Assembly (NCBI RefSeq): GCF_026738875.1
Contig: NZ_JAPQFJ010000011.1
Coordinates: forward strand, 87,674-151,673
DNA length: 64,000 nt
From: Clostridium brassicae
GTDB taxonomy: Bacteria; Bacillota; Clostridia; Clostridiales; Clostridiaceae
Direction: 5' to 3'
Position numbers and translations under genes: made by a program. This document shows positions 26,271 through 34,623 of the stretch, in pieces (positions within the stretch are counted from its first letter, which is position 1; the number at the start of each line of letters is the position of its first letter). The notes under the pieces are model-generated. The model saw nothing but the letters and a program-made list of their open reading frames with translations. It was not told where the DNA came from and made no database searches.

Positions 26271-27829
26271 ATGGTTTGAGAGAAATATGGAATGTAGCTA
26301 TATATGCTAGAGTTTCTACAGATAAAAAAGATCAGCAAGAATCAATCCCTGTTCAGGTACAAAGTTTGAAAAAATGGATATTGGAAAAGAGTAAAAATGA
26401 TAAAGGTTCGATTTATAATCTTATTGAAATTTATAAAGATCAAGGATTTTCAGGTTCAAATTTTCAAAGAGATAGTTTTATAAGAATGAAAGAGGATATT
26501 GAAAAAGGTAAAATCAATATGATTTTAACTAGAGATTTATCTAGATTTGCAAGAAATTATGTGGTTGCAGGATATTATATTGAAGACTATTTTAAAGTTA
26601 ATAATGTAAGATTTATATCTGTACTGGATAATGTAGATACTCTAGAAGAAGTAAATGATATTGTACCTTTTAAAAATATTCTAAACGAAATGTATATAAA
26701 AGATTGTTCAAGAAGAACAAGAGATGGGCTTAAGCAGAGAATGATAAGAGGTTCAAGTATTGCAAGTAAGCCACCTTATGGTTATAAAATTGTAGATGAT
26801 TTTGAAGGAAATATTAAAACTAAAAAATTAGTTCCTTCTAATGATGAAACAACAGAAGTTGTAAAACTAATATATGATTTGTATCTACAAGGCTGGGGGT
26901 TTGGGAGGATTGCAACATATCTTAATAAGAAAAACATACTCCCACCATCAGCAAAATTAAATAATTTTCCTAAAGCTAAGTTTGGAAGATGGACTAATAA
27001 TACTATTCAATCCATACTTATGAATCCTAAATATGGGGGAATAATGGTTCAGGGGCAATATAAGAGAGTAAGTTATAAATTAAAAAAAATAGTTAAAGTA
27101 TCTAAAGAAGAATGGATATATGGTGGAGAATTTAAAGGAATAATAAGTAAAGATAAGTTTTATGAAGTACAGAAAGAAATAAAAAGACGTTCTAAGGGAT
27201 ATAGATACAAGGGAAATGCAAAACATATATTTTCCACTGTTCTTAAATGTAATGAATGTGATGGTTCTATGTCCTACAATAAAAGATATAAGGGATATAA
27301 ATGTAGTAATAGTCAGAGGGGAGGGGGAAGGTGTACTTCTCATTCAATTAAAGAAGACTATCTTAAAGAAATACTTATTGAAGATTTAAAAAAAATTGTT
27401 CAGCATGAAGTAAATAAAGATGAATTATATGAAGAGGCAAAAAACATAGTATCTAAAAAGAATAATTGTAAAAAGGAATTTAAGCAAATTGAGACAGAAC
27501 TTAGAAAACTAGATATTCAATTTGAAAATATATATGCAGATAGAGTAAATGGAGTTATTAATGATAGAAACTTTGAAAATATAACGAAAAGAATTCAGCG
27601 AAAACAGAATTCGCTTCTAAGACGTAAAGAAGAATTATTAAAACTAGAACAAAGACAGGATAATAAGGATAACTTATACAAAATATATAAGAGCAAGATT
27701 GATAAAATATTAAGTCTTCAAGAGATTGATAGATACATGGTTGAAAGTTTAATAGATAAGATAATTGTGCATGAAGATAAAATAACTAAGGAAAAAAGTA
27801 TAGAAATATGCTATAAATTTCATAGATAA
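26267..27829 (+). CDS. Large serine recombinase (site-specific integrase)
   Basis: Catalyses integration and excision through a 5'-phosphoserine intermediate. The 520 residues contain the resolvase catalytic domain (about 8-150) with the nucleophile Ser 17 in AIYARVST and the active-site arginines in LTRDLSRFARN (about 85-95); the recombinase domain (about 165-280, PPYGYKIVDDFEG, GWGFGRIATYLNKKNI, NPKYGGIMVQGQY); a zinc ribbon (about 315-360, CNECDG...CSNSQRGGGRCTS); and a coiled coil (about 390-470). All parts are present at usual length. It lies at the right end of the element, about 100 bases from attR. Confidence 0.95.
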   Translation: MNGLREIWNVAIYARVSTDKKDQQESIPVQVQSLKKWILEKSKNDKGSIYNLIEIYKDQGFSGSNFQRDSFIRMKEDIEKGKINMILTRDLSRFARNYVVAGYYIEDYFKVNNVRFISVLDNVDTLEEVNDIVPFKNILNEMYIKDCSRRTRDGLKQRMIRGSSIASKPPYGYKIVDDFEGNIKTKKLVPSNDETTEVVKLIYDLYLQGWGFGRIATYLNKKNILPPSAKLNNFPKAKFGRWTNNTIQSILMNPKYGGIMVQGQYKRVSYKLKKIVKVSKEEWIYGGEFKGIISKDKFYEVQKEIKRRSKGYRYKGNAKHIFSTVLKCNECDGSMSYNKRYKGYKCSNSQRGGGRCTSHSIKEDYLKEILIEDLKKIVQHEVNKDELYEEAKNIVSKKNNCKKEFKQIETELRKLDIQFENIYADRVNGVINDRNFENITKRIQRKQNSLLRRKEELLKLEQRQDNKDNLYKIYKSKIDKILSLQEIDRYMVESLIDKIIVHEDKITKEKSIEICYKFHR

Positions 27830-27926
27830 TTGTAAAATAAGTTTAATAAGTAACTTAGCTTTAATATTTAAAAGAGATGATATAGAGTTGGTTATTTTAA
27901 ATTGTGAAAATGCAGCATTAAAAGTT

Positions 27927-27950
27927 ACCTATATCGTCTATAAAGAGACC
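27927..27950 (+). mobile_element. attR: right end of the recombinase element
   Basis: ACCTATATCGTCTA (27927-27940) is the exact reverse complement of 22882-22895 inside the left end, and overlaps by one base the direct repeat ATAAAGAGACC (27940-27950). Joining the two ends gives a 44-bp attP with 14-bp inverted arms around a 16-bp centre. Confidence 0.88.
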
Positions 27951-28760
27951 GCTACTTGTATAGGTCTTTCAGCAGTTAAACTTTTAAAAAAAGATAAAGA
28001 TGCTGTTATGCTGGTACTCCCCTCAGATCATTATATACAAAATAACAAAAAATTTATAGATACTATATCTCAGGCAATTCAAATAGCTGAAAGAAGAAGA
28101 GGTCTTGTAACTATTGGTGTAAATCCTACAAGACCAGAAACAGGTTATGGGTACATTCAAATAGGGGATAGAGTAGGGGGGGATATTCCAACATATAAAG
28201 TTGAGAGGTTTACAGAAAAACCTAATTTAGAAGTTGCAAAAGACTTTTTAGTCGATGGAAATTACCTTTGGAACAGTGGAATGTTTGTATGGAGAGCAGA
28301 TGTATTCTTAAGAGAGATGGAGAAATATCTTCCTAAAATGTATAAAAACCTAATGGAAATATATAAAGATGTAGGGAGTGAAAATGAGGAAGAAACAATA
28401 AAGGAACAATATAACTTGATAGAAGGTATATCTGTTGATTTTGGAATAATGCAAAAGACAAGAAAAGCATATACTATAAAATGTGAATTTATATGGGATG
28501 ATATAGGAAGCTTTTCATCTATGACTAGATTTTTAAATGAATTTAGAGGAAATAATATTTTAGGAAAAACTTTTCTAGAGGAAAGCGAAGATTGCTTTGT
28601 TTTTAGTAAAGATAAGTTAATAATAGGGTTTGGAATAAAGGATTTAATAATAGTTGATGCAGGAGATGTGCTTCTAGTAATGGACAAAAATAAGGACCAA
28701 GAATTAAAACATTTAGTAAATCAGATAAAAGAAGAGAAAGAATACGAAGAATATTTGTAA
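27951..28760 (+). pseudogene. manC: Mannose-1-phosphate guanylyltransferase, 3' fragment (interrupted)
   Basis: Carries residues 87-355 of the reconstructed enzyme: ATCIGLSAVKLLKKD, LVLPSDHYIQ (active-site region), ETGYGYIQIG, VERFTEKPNLEVAKDFL (catalytic region) and YLWNSGMFVWRAD, up to the normal C terminus. An open frame extends back to 27888, but those residues come from element DNA. There is no convincing start or ribosome binding site for this part alone. Reading frame is intact throughout, without decay, which argues for a recent or reversible insertion. Confidence 0.9.
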
Positions 28761-28772
28761 AAGGATAATAGG

Positions 28773-28808
28773 GCTGTCTCAAGGTTATTTTAAAAATTTT
28801 GAGACAGC
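28773..28808 (+). terminator. Inverted repeat after manC
   Basis: GCTGTCTCAA (28773-28782) pairs exactly with TTGAGACAGC (28799-28808), with further A/T pairing inside. Likely the manC terminator. Confidence 0.65.
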
Positions 28809-28824
28809 TTCTTATATTGTAAGA

Positions 28825-29070
28825 ATGGAATGTAGCATAATAAAAATTCAAGATTACATTGACGGTGGATATATTTATATACCAAGAAAAGAATGTAATA
28901 AAAAAGCATGGGGAGAAAAAACAGAGTGTAAAAAAGAAATATATGAAAGAAATTTAAGCATATATAGAGAGTATAAAAATGGATTATCTATTAAAGAACT
29001 TTCGGAAAAGTATTTTTTATCCCCTAAATGGATTCAAAAGATTATCGCAAGTTTAAGATTAAAACAATAA
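28825..29070 (+). CDS. Small helix-turn-helix protein, CD3324/Mor-like
   Basis: The 81 residues have an N-terminal part ending in IYIPRKECNKKAWGE and a C-terminal helix-turn-helix, LSIYREYKNGLSIKELSEKYFLSPKWIQKIIASL, as in the CD3324 family related to the Mor activator. It probably binds DNA. The ribosome binding site is weak. Its target is unknown. Confidence 0.7.
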   Translation: MECSIIKIQDYIDGGYIYIPRKECNKKAWGEKTECKKEIYERNLSIYREYKNGLSIKELSEKYFLSPKWIQKIIASLRLKQ

Positions 29071-29135
29071 CAAAAGCACCACAATTTACAAGTAATAGAT
29101 GGTATAATAACTTTGATATATGGGAGGAGTAGAAT

Positions 29136-29663
29136 ATGAAAAAATTACTAGAAACAAACAGATTAATCATTAGACGTTTTCAAGAGAGTGATTGGAAAGA
29201 TTTGTATGAATATTTAAGCGATGAAGAGGTTGTATTTTGGGAACCTTATGGAGTATACACAGAAGAAGAAAGTAAAAAGGAAGCAGTAGCAAGAGCTAAT
29301 TCTGATATCTTTTGGGCAGTTTGTTTAAAAGATTCTAATAAGGTTATAGGAAATTTATCTTTTCAAAAACAAGATTTCGATACGTATGAAATTGGATATG
29401 TATTTAATAAGAAGTATCAAAAACAAGGTTTTGCAACAGAAAGTGCAAAAGCAATAATTAACTATGCCATAAAAGAACTTAATGCAAGACGTATTATTGC
29501 AATGTGTAGTCCTAAAAATGATTCATCATGGAAGTTACTTGAAAGACTAAAAATGAGAAGAGAAGGCCACTTATTACAAAATGTATATTTTAAAACAGAT
29601 GAACATAATAAACCTATTTGGTTAGATACTTATGAATATGCAATTCTTTCATCAGAAATGTAA
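29136..29663 (+). CDS. GNAT acetyltransferase, RimJ/RimL type
   Basis: The 175 residues match the ribosomal-protein/small-molecule N-acetyltransferase group: LLETNRLIIRRFQESDWKDLYEYLSDEEV at the N terminus, YEIGYVFNKKYQKQGFATESAKAIINYA (acetyl-CoA binding Q/RxxGxA-type loop, here QKQGFA), and MCSPKNDSSWKLLERLKMRREGHL. GGGAGGAG precedes the ATG. Acceptor substrate cannot be told. Confidence 0.85.
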   Translation: MKKLLETNRLIIRRFQESDWKDLYEYLSDEEVVFWEPYGVYTEEESKKEAVARANSDIFWAVCLKDSNKVIGNLSFQKQDFDTYEIGYVFNKKYQKQGFATESAKAIINYAIKELNARRIIAMCSPKNDSSWKLLERLKMRREGHLLQNVYFKTDEHNKPIWLDTYEYAILSSEM

Positions 29664-29722
29664 TTTCAAAGAATAATGTGAATATAGTAAAAGTGTTATC
29701 ATTTACTACTTAGTAAGGCACA

Positions 29723-29850
29723 CAAGATGTTCGCCAAGAACTCCTTGAATTATTAACAAATGTTTATAATTTGTTTCGCTAAGAGAAATAGAGACAATAA
29801 AACTAAAATTAAATTATAGTTTAGTAGACTATCTAAGTAAAGAAGAATAG
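29723..29850 (+). pseudogene. Frameshifted remnant of a small helical protein
   Basis: One frame reads QDVRQELLELLTNVYNLF then a stop. A neighbouring frame continues with REIETIKLKLNYSLVDYLSKEE and a stop. A one-base shift would join them into a plausible helical protein of about 45 residues, lacking a start. Likely a decayed small gene; the family is not identified. Confidence 0.35.
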
Positions 29851-29926
29851 TCATATGTAGAGGGTACTCCTTCTTCTTTTGCAGTAAAAAAATTTTTAGT
29901 GGTATTGATAATAATATTATTTAATA

Positions 29927-30020
29927 AAACCTCACTTGCTACCGATACGGAGAACCGTACCATAAGTAAATGAGGTTTATAGTATTAGCCATTGATAGTA
30001 ATTGGTTAAGGCTATTTTTT
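29927..30020 (+). ncRNA. Possible structured transcript end in the 29664-30208 gap
   Basis: AAACCTCA (29927-29934) pairs with TGAGGTTT (29971-29978), and inside TACGG pairs with CCGTA. A second small stem AGCC/GGCT followed by six T ends near 30020. This looks like a folded RNA with a terminator. The rest of the 545-base gap holds only the frameshifted remnant. No known RNA family is recognised. Confidence 0.3.
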
Positions 30021-30208
30021 AAGTGAAAATACTGTGTCAAAGTAAGATTGTAAATATTTTTATTAGGAAAGTTAAATTAACTAATAGTTAATTTTTATGA
30101 ATAAAAGATGAAAATGCTTCAATTGTTTAAATTTTATAGCTTTGATATCATTTAATTAACAAAGGCCTAAGTTAATTAAATGCACAAATAAATGGAGGAG
30201 TCAAATTT

Positions 30209-31240
30209 ATGAGAATAAGTGAGGTCATTAGAAATTATAGAAAAAAGGAAAATCTTACTCAAGAGCAAGTTGCTAACTATTTAAATATAAGTGCACCAGC
30301 AGTAAATAAGTGGGAAAACGGAATATCATATCCAGATATAACACTGCTAGCACCTCTTGCACGTATTCTAAAAATTGATGTTAATACCTTATTGGCGTTT
30401 AATGAGGAATTAACAGATGCAGAAGTAAAAAATCTTACAAAAGATGTAGGTGAAATGGCATCAAAAGAGGGATTCCAAAAGGCTTTTGAAAAGGCTAGTG
30501 ATTTGATTAAACAATATCCAAGTTGCGATGAGTTGATATATTGGATATCAACAGTATTAAGAATACATTTATTGCAGCCTCAAATTGAGGAAAAAGATAA
30601 ATATAAAATAAAAATCATTACTTGGCTTGAACTTGTAGCGGCAAGCAATAAAGAAAAGACAGCTTCTATGGCAAAATTAGATTTATCTGCAATGTACAGG
30701 GAGAAAAGAGAGTATAAAAAAGCTCAAGAAGTATTAGATAAAATTCCAGAAATAGAGGTGGATAAGAAAATTCAACAGGCATTATTATTTGAAAATATCG
30801 GGAAAATTGATGAGGCTTATGGCATTTATGAAGAAAAATTAAGGATTAATGCTCATGAAGCATTTGCTACTTTATCTTTAATAATAAATCTGTTGTACAA
30901 AGAAAAGAAACTTATTGAAGCAGAAGAATACATAGAGTGTGCTAAAAAGGTTACTGAAGTATTTGATCTTGGAGCATACCATAAATATCAATTAGATTTA
31001 TCTTTAGCAAGAGAAAAACAGGATAAAGAAAAAGCTATAGAAATGATTATAAATATGGTAAATGAAGCAAGTAGCATGAATGACTCCCTGAAGTCAAAAC
31101 TATATAAGCATATGAAATTTAATGTGACCAACAGTTGGGACAAAGATAAATATGAGCGATTAGTAAAAGGGGCAATTAAAAAAGATAAAACTCTTGATTT
31201 TGTCAAAAATGATTCTAGGATAAAATTTCTGTTGGAATAA
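30209..31240 (+). CDS. XRE-family regulator with TPR-like C-terminal region
   Basis: The 343 residues start with a helix-turn-helix (ISEVIRNYRKKENLTQEQVANYLNISAPAVNKWENGISYPDITLLAPLARIL, about 3-60), followed by about 270 residues of repeated helix pairs (for example REYKKAQEVLDKIPEIE, GKIDEAYGIYEEKLRI, KKLIEAEEYIECAKK) with the TPR look of Rgg/PlcR-type peptide-sensing regulators. GGAGGAG precedes the ATG. No obvious peptide gene lies beside it, so control by a peptide is only a family-based possibility. Confidence 0.82.
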   Translation: MRISEVIRNYRKKENLTQEQVANYLNISAPAVNKWENGISYPDITLLAPLARILKIDVNTLLAFNEELTDAEVKNLTKDVGEMASKEGFQKAFEKASDLIKQYPSCDELIYWISTVLRIHLLQPQIEEKDKYKIKIITWLELVAASNKEKTASMAKLDLSAMYREKREYKKAQEVLDKIPEIEVDKKIQQALLFENIGKIDEAYGIYEEKLRINAHEAFATLSLIINLLYKEKKLIEAEEYIECAKKVTEVFDLGAYHKYQLDLSLAREKQDKEKAIEMIINMVNEASSMNDSLKSKLYKHMKFNVTNSWDKDKYERLVKGAIKKDKTLDFVKNDSRIKFLLE

Positions 31241-31384
31241 TACTAAAGTTTGTACATAGTAGATAAGCTCAAATTTGTAGTTTGATGAAATTAGAGTTTT
31301 TAAATAAAAAATATAGGTGTTTATTTTTTATAAAAATTTGATATAGTATAAATAGGAAATTCACTCAGGTGAGCTGAGGAGTAC

Positions 31385-31456
31385 AGAATTCTAAAGAAAC
31401 AAGTTTCTAAGAATTCTAGTAAGAAAAGCTTAGTGCGTCAACACTAAGCTTTTCTT
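31385..31456 (+). ncRNA. Candidate small RNA: two consecutive strong hairpins
   Basis: Hairpin 1 has AGAATTCT-AA-AGAAAC (31385-31400) pairing with GTTTCT-A-AGAATTCT (31403-31417). Hairpin 2 has AAGAAAAGCTTAGTG (31421-31435) pairing perfectly with CACTAAGCTTTTCTT (31442-31456). They follow a conserved-looking purine-rich stretch (about 31363-31384). The 31241-31637 gap has no gene. It could be a terminator pair for the XRE gene, a regulatory RNA or a leader. Unrecognised family. Confidence 0.4.
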
Positions 31457-31637
31457 AGAACATTTATTTTGTTTTAGGGCTATTGGATGAAATTAATAAC
31501 GTTAATTAAGAAAAGGTGCTAATCTTGTGAGAGAGTGTAAAATAATAATACTTTTACCTAGTTATTCTTAAACAATTTAATTTTAAAATTTTTATGGAAG
31601 TTTACACAAAATTCTTGACAGACTCATTATTTTTCAT

Positions 31638-33305
31638 CTATATCACTGTTTCTGCTTTAACTTTTTCTAATTTAGTTTCACTTTTTTTATTAAAAGGTAC
31701 TGCTATTAATCCTAAGAGTGCAATAATTGCTGTGAAAAGAAAGCATTTATTATAAACCTTATTGATTTCATCATTTTTTATTAAAGTTGCTTCATCTAAT
31801 ATAGTATATATCTCTTTTGCTTGTACATTAAACTTTTCTTTTACAGATGGTCTCATACTATCAGGAACATTTGCTAATACTGCTTTCTCCTCAGCTTGAA
31901 TTAATTTATCAACCATATCTTTTGAAAAGGAAGTATTTTGGCTAGTATTTGAAGTTTTTATTTTATCGCATATGGTAGATTTAACTTGATCTTCAAGTAC
32001 TGTATTCTTATTGACTGTATCTATGATTTTGATTTTGGTATTGTCTATAGCTTGATTAGTGTAATAACTGCTTAAGGTTGAAACTAAAGCTATAGCTAAG
32101 CATGCAGTCAATTGTCTAAAGCTATTTAGTATACCTGAAGCAATGCCATTTTTATCCTTTGAAATTTCTTCAAAAGCGCTTTGATACAATGGGGAGGTTG
32201 CGCCAATTCCAAGTCCTACTATAATAAAAGAACTATAGAGTATTTTTACATTATTTGAACTATTCATAAATACAAACATAAAATCACCCAGCGATACAAA
32301 AATTACTGCTAATAGAGAAGTAACTCTAGCACCATATTTTTTAGATATAATCCCAAAAATTGGAGACATAATAAAAGAGATGCAGCTTACTATACCTAAT
32401 ATAGTTCCAGATTTTAATATTGTATAGCCTAATTGATTTTGTAGATAGAAATTCATTAAATAAGAGATAGGCATATAGGCAAAGAATATTACTCCAATTA
32501 TAGTTATAGAAGAAGTAAAGCTTTTTATTTTGAATAGCTTAAATTCTACCATCGGATTTTTTGATTTAGCTTCATATACTAGAAAAGTGACAATTGATAT
32601 TGCTGAAGTTATCATTAAAACAACTATTTTTGTACTTACCCAACCATAGTAATTTCCTTTAACAAGTAGAAAAGTTAGTGCCCCAATTCCATAGGCTAAT
32701 AATATAGAACCAATAAAATCTATTTTCTTTTCTATTGTTCTGTCATAACATTCTCTAACATATTTTACTCCTAAGAAGAGAGAAATAATAATAAAAGGAA
32801 CATTTACATAAAATATTGCCTTAAAGTTAAAGGCCTCATTTAAGATGCCACCTATAACGGGTCCAGAAGCTGCAGCTATAGAAATTGTCATACCAATTAT
32901 AATAGCAAGTTTTGACATGGCATTTTTGCCGAATAATTCTATGCCTAAAGGGATAGATAATGGAGCAAGAATTGCAGCTCCTATACCTTGTATAATTCTA
33001 AAAATTATAATCATATAAAGAGAAGTAGAAAGTCCACAAAGTATTGATGAAGAACCAAAGACTATAAGACCGATTAAAAATAGTTTCTTTCTTCCATAAA
33101 TATCTGCAATTTTTGAGAAATTTATTAAAAGAGCAGAGAAAGGGATTAAGTAAGCTGTACTTACCCAAGATATTCCTGTTATATCAGTTTTAAAGTAATC
33201 AGCCATAGATGGTAAAGATACATTAACTATAGTTGAATCTAATACTGTTAAGAAGCAAGCTATTGCTAGAGATATAAATGCTAATATTTTTTGTTTTTTA
33301 TTCAT
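31638..33305 (-). CDS. MFS drug efflux transporter, DHA2 (14-helix) family
   Basis: Proton-driven multidrug exporter of 555 residues with about 14 membrane helices. Family motifs: LDSTIVNVSLPSMADYF (motif D1), KIADIYGRKKLFLIGLIVFG (motif A), RIIQGIGAAILAPLSIPLG (motif B) and GMTISIAAASGPVIGGIL (antiporter motif C). A 110-residue extracytoplasmic, charged loop precedes the last helix, which is characteristic of some clostridial EmrB/QacA proteins. Start ATG 33305 has GGGAGGG at good spacing; the frame extends further but without a site. It is divergent from a tetR gene with shared operators, so its expression is probably inducible. Confidence 0.9.
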   Translation of the reverse strand: MNKKQKILAFISLAIACFLTVLDSTIVNVSLPSMADYFKTDITGISWVSTAYLIPFSALLINFSKIADIYGRKKLFLIGLIVFGSSSILCGLSTSLYMIIIFRIIQGIGAAILAPLSIPLGIELFGKNAMSKLAIIIGMTISIAAASGPVIGGILNEAFNFKAIFYVNVPFIIISLFLGVKYVRECYDRTIEKKIDFIGSILLAYGIGALTFLLVKGNYYGWVSTKIVVLMITSAISIVTFLVYEAKSKNPMVEFKLFKIKSFTSSITIIGVIFFAYMPISYLMNFYLQNQLGYTILKSGTILGIVSCISFIMSPIFGIISKKYGARVTSLLAVIFVSLGDFMFVFMNSSNNVKILYSSFIIVGLGIGATSPLYQSAFEEISKDKNGIASGILNSFRQLTACLAIALVSTLSSYYTNQAIDNTKIKIIDTVNKNTVLEDQVKSTICDKIKTSNTSQNTSFSKDMVDKLIQAEEKAVLANVPDSMRPSVKEKFNVQAKEIYTILDEATLIKNDEINKVYNKCFLFTAIIALLGLIAVPFNKKSETKLEKVKAETVI

Positions 33306-33332
33306 GATACCCTCCCGAATTATTATCAATAT

Positions 33333-33437
33333 ATGAAATTGAATTCATGTTCATATAATATACCGATAAAATTCAAATGTCAATATATGAAATCAATTTC
33401 ATGTTTTGTTGACTTTTATTTTTTTATCTTTTATTAT
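33333..33437. promoter_or_regulatory. Divergent promoters and two operator palindromes between the MFS and tetR genes
   Basis: Minus-strand promoter: TTGACA (33383-33378), 17 bases, TATTAT (33360-33355), for the exporter. Plus-strand promoter: TTGACT (33409-33414), 17 bases, TATTAT (33432-33437), for tetR. Palindromes ATGAAATTGAATTCAT (33333-33348) and ATGAAATCAATTTCAT (33387-33402) are near-identical. The first lies over the exporter start site, the second between the two -35 boxes. This is a classic layout for a TetR repressor controlling both genes. Confidence 0.7.
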
Positions 33438-33454
33438 TAAAGTAGGTGATGAAA

Positions 33455-34099
33455 ATGGAGAGAAAAACAAGGATACCAACTCAAAAAAGAGCTTTAGAAA
33501 AATATAATAGAATATTAGAAGCAGCTTATAAGTTATTCAATGAAAAAGGTTATTACAATACCACTACAGCAGATATAGCTAAAGAAGCAGATGTTGCTAC
33601 TGGTTCTGTATATGCCTATTTTGAAGATAAGAAGGATATCTATATTAGGGTAATTGAAAGACTTAACGAAAAATTTATATATCCAACCCATAATTTTTGG
33701 GTAGAGAATGTTGATAAACAACTTAATAATGAAGAAGAGGCAAAAGAGCTTTTTAGGCTATTTATAAAAATGATGATAAAAAGACATGATTTTTCTAAGA
33801 CCTTTCACCATGAAATGGAGGCGTTAACACTTTTAGATGAGGATATAGCTATGATAAGAAAGAAACAAGAAATACGTAGAAATGAAAATATAACAGATAT
33901 CTTTAGATTTTTATCTATACCTTTTAAAGGTATAGAGGAAGAAAAGATATTTTTTAATTATTCATTTTTCCTAATTGATGATTTATGTCATAAGATTATA
34001 TATGATGATGAAATAAAAGATATGAATTTATATATTGAAAAATGTGTAAATATGCTATATTTCTTGTTTGAAGATTGTACAGATTATATTAATAAATAA
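33455..34099 (+). CDS. TetR-family transcriptional repressor
   Basis: The 214 residues open with a TetR DNA-binding domain: RILEAAYKLFNEKGYYNTTTADIAKEADVATGSVYAYFEDKKDIYI (about 14-60). The C-terminal ligand domain is diverged, as is usual. AGTAGG precedes the ATG at 33455; in-frame GTG 33446 and ATG 33449 are alternatives. It is divergent from the MFS exporter and most likely represses it and itself through the two palindromes in the gap. Confidence 0.88.
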   Translation: MERKTRIPTQKRALEKYNRILEAAYKLFNEKGYYNTTTADIAKEADVATGSVYAYFEDKKDIYIRVIERLNEKFIYPTHNFWVENVDKQLNNEEEAKELFRLFIKMMIKRHDFSKTFHHEMEALTLLDEDIAMIRKKQEIRRNENITDIFRFLSIPFKGIEEEKIFFNYSFFLIDDLCHKIIYDDEIKDMNLYIEKCVNMLYFLFEDCTDYINK

Positions 34100-34305
34100 A
34101 TATAAAAGGTATTCATCCTAATCCTCCATAGATATCTTTCTACAGAGTTTTTATATTACAACCCGGATATTACATCATAATTATGTATGATAAATATAGA
34201 GAGATATTAAATGGAAAAGCATAACTTAAAATAGTTACAAAGAATAGTACTATAAGTGGTTAAGTGTGGCTTGCTTCCACTACTAAAGTCAACGAATATA
34301 TATGA

Positions 34306-34335
34306 CCGTATTGGAGAAATTCAGTACGGCTTTTT
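34306..34335 (+). terminator. Terminator hairpin in the 34100-34623 gap
   Basis: CCGTATTG and CAGTACGG pair (one G-U), followed by TTTTT. It lies 200 bases past tetR, so the sequence before it (34100-34305), which includes a small GTGG/CCAC stem, may be a long tetR 3' end or a separate short RNA. No gene is seen. Confidence 0.5.
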
Positions 34336-34478
34336 GATGTTTATAAAAGATGATTTTAAATATCCTTTAAGTGATTATGAATATTAATATATGAAAATAA
34401 TTAACCATTGGGTAATTTCCCAATATAAGATCACAAATTTTATCAAAATATTTCAAAAAAAGTATATTTTTCATGTAA

Positions 34479-34511
34479 ATTATACCAAAACCATACACTA
34501 TTTGGTATAAT
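34479..34511. promoter_or_regulatory. Perfect 11-bp inverted repeat upstream of the giant kinase gene
   Basis: ATTATACCAAA (34479-34489) and TTTGGTATAAT (34501-34511) are exact reverse complements separated by 11 bases. The right arm ends in TATAAT, which may be the -10 box, so a protein on the repeat would affect transcription of the 34624 gene. About 50 bases upstream is another small repeat, ATTGGG/CCCAAT. Confidence 0.5.
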
Positions 34512-34623
34512 ATTGTTTGTTGAGGAAATATTTAATTAAATAATTATATTATGGTAAATTAATTAAATATAGGATCAACACTAAATTAGGTTTCAATTAC
34601 GAAAGGAGTTAGGGGGAATAACT

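Larger units (their letters stand above)
22876..27950 (+). mobile_element. 5,075-bp serine-recombinase element inserted in manC, carrying an OpuA-type betaine importer
   Basis: Bounded by an 11-bp direct repeat (22865-22875, 27940-27950). Deletion of one repeat plus the interior restores manC in frame, with sequence ANKET|ATCIGLSAVKLL across the joint as expected of this enzyme. Contents in order are a three-gene ABC importer (23089-26014), a terminator, a 59-codon ORF and a 520-residue serine recombinase, all on the plus strand. No capsid, conjugation or replication genes are visible. The element therefore depends on its recombinase for movement and has no evident transfer machinery. Whether it still excises cannot be read from sequence, but the recombinase and both att sites look intact. 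Confidence 0.88.

Noticed and set aside
22876..27950. The inserted segment as a prophage or integrative conjugative element
   Set aside because: Only the importer, one small ORF and the recombinase fit in 5 kb; no phage structural, replication or conjugation genes are visible.
27888..27950. TTG at 27888 as a genuine start for a separate nucleotidyltransferase gene
   Set aside because: The extra residues are encoded by element DNA, no ribosome binding site is present, and the downstream part joins exactly to the 22618 fragment.
31363..31456. A known riboswitch (lysine, SAM, purine, TPP, fluoride types considered)
   Set aside because: None of the conserved core sequences of these classes could be found; only the hairpins are evident.
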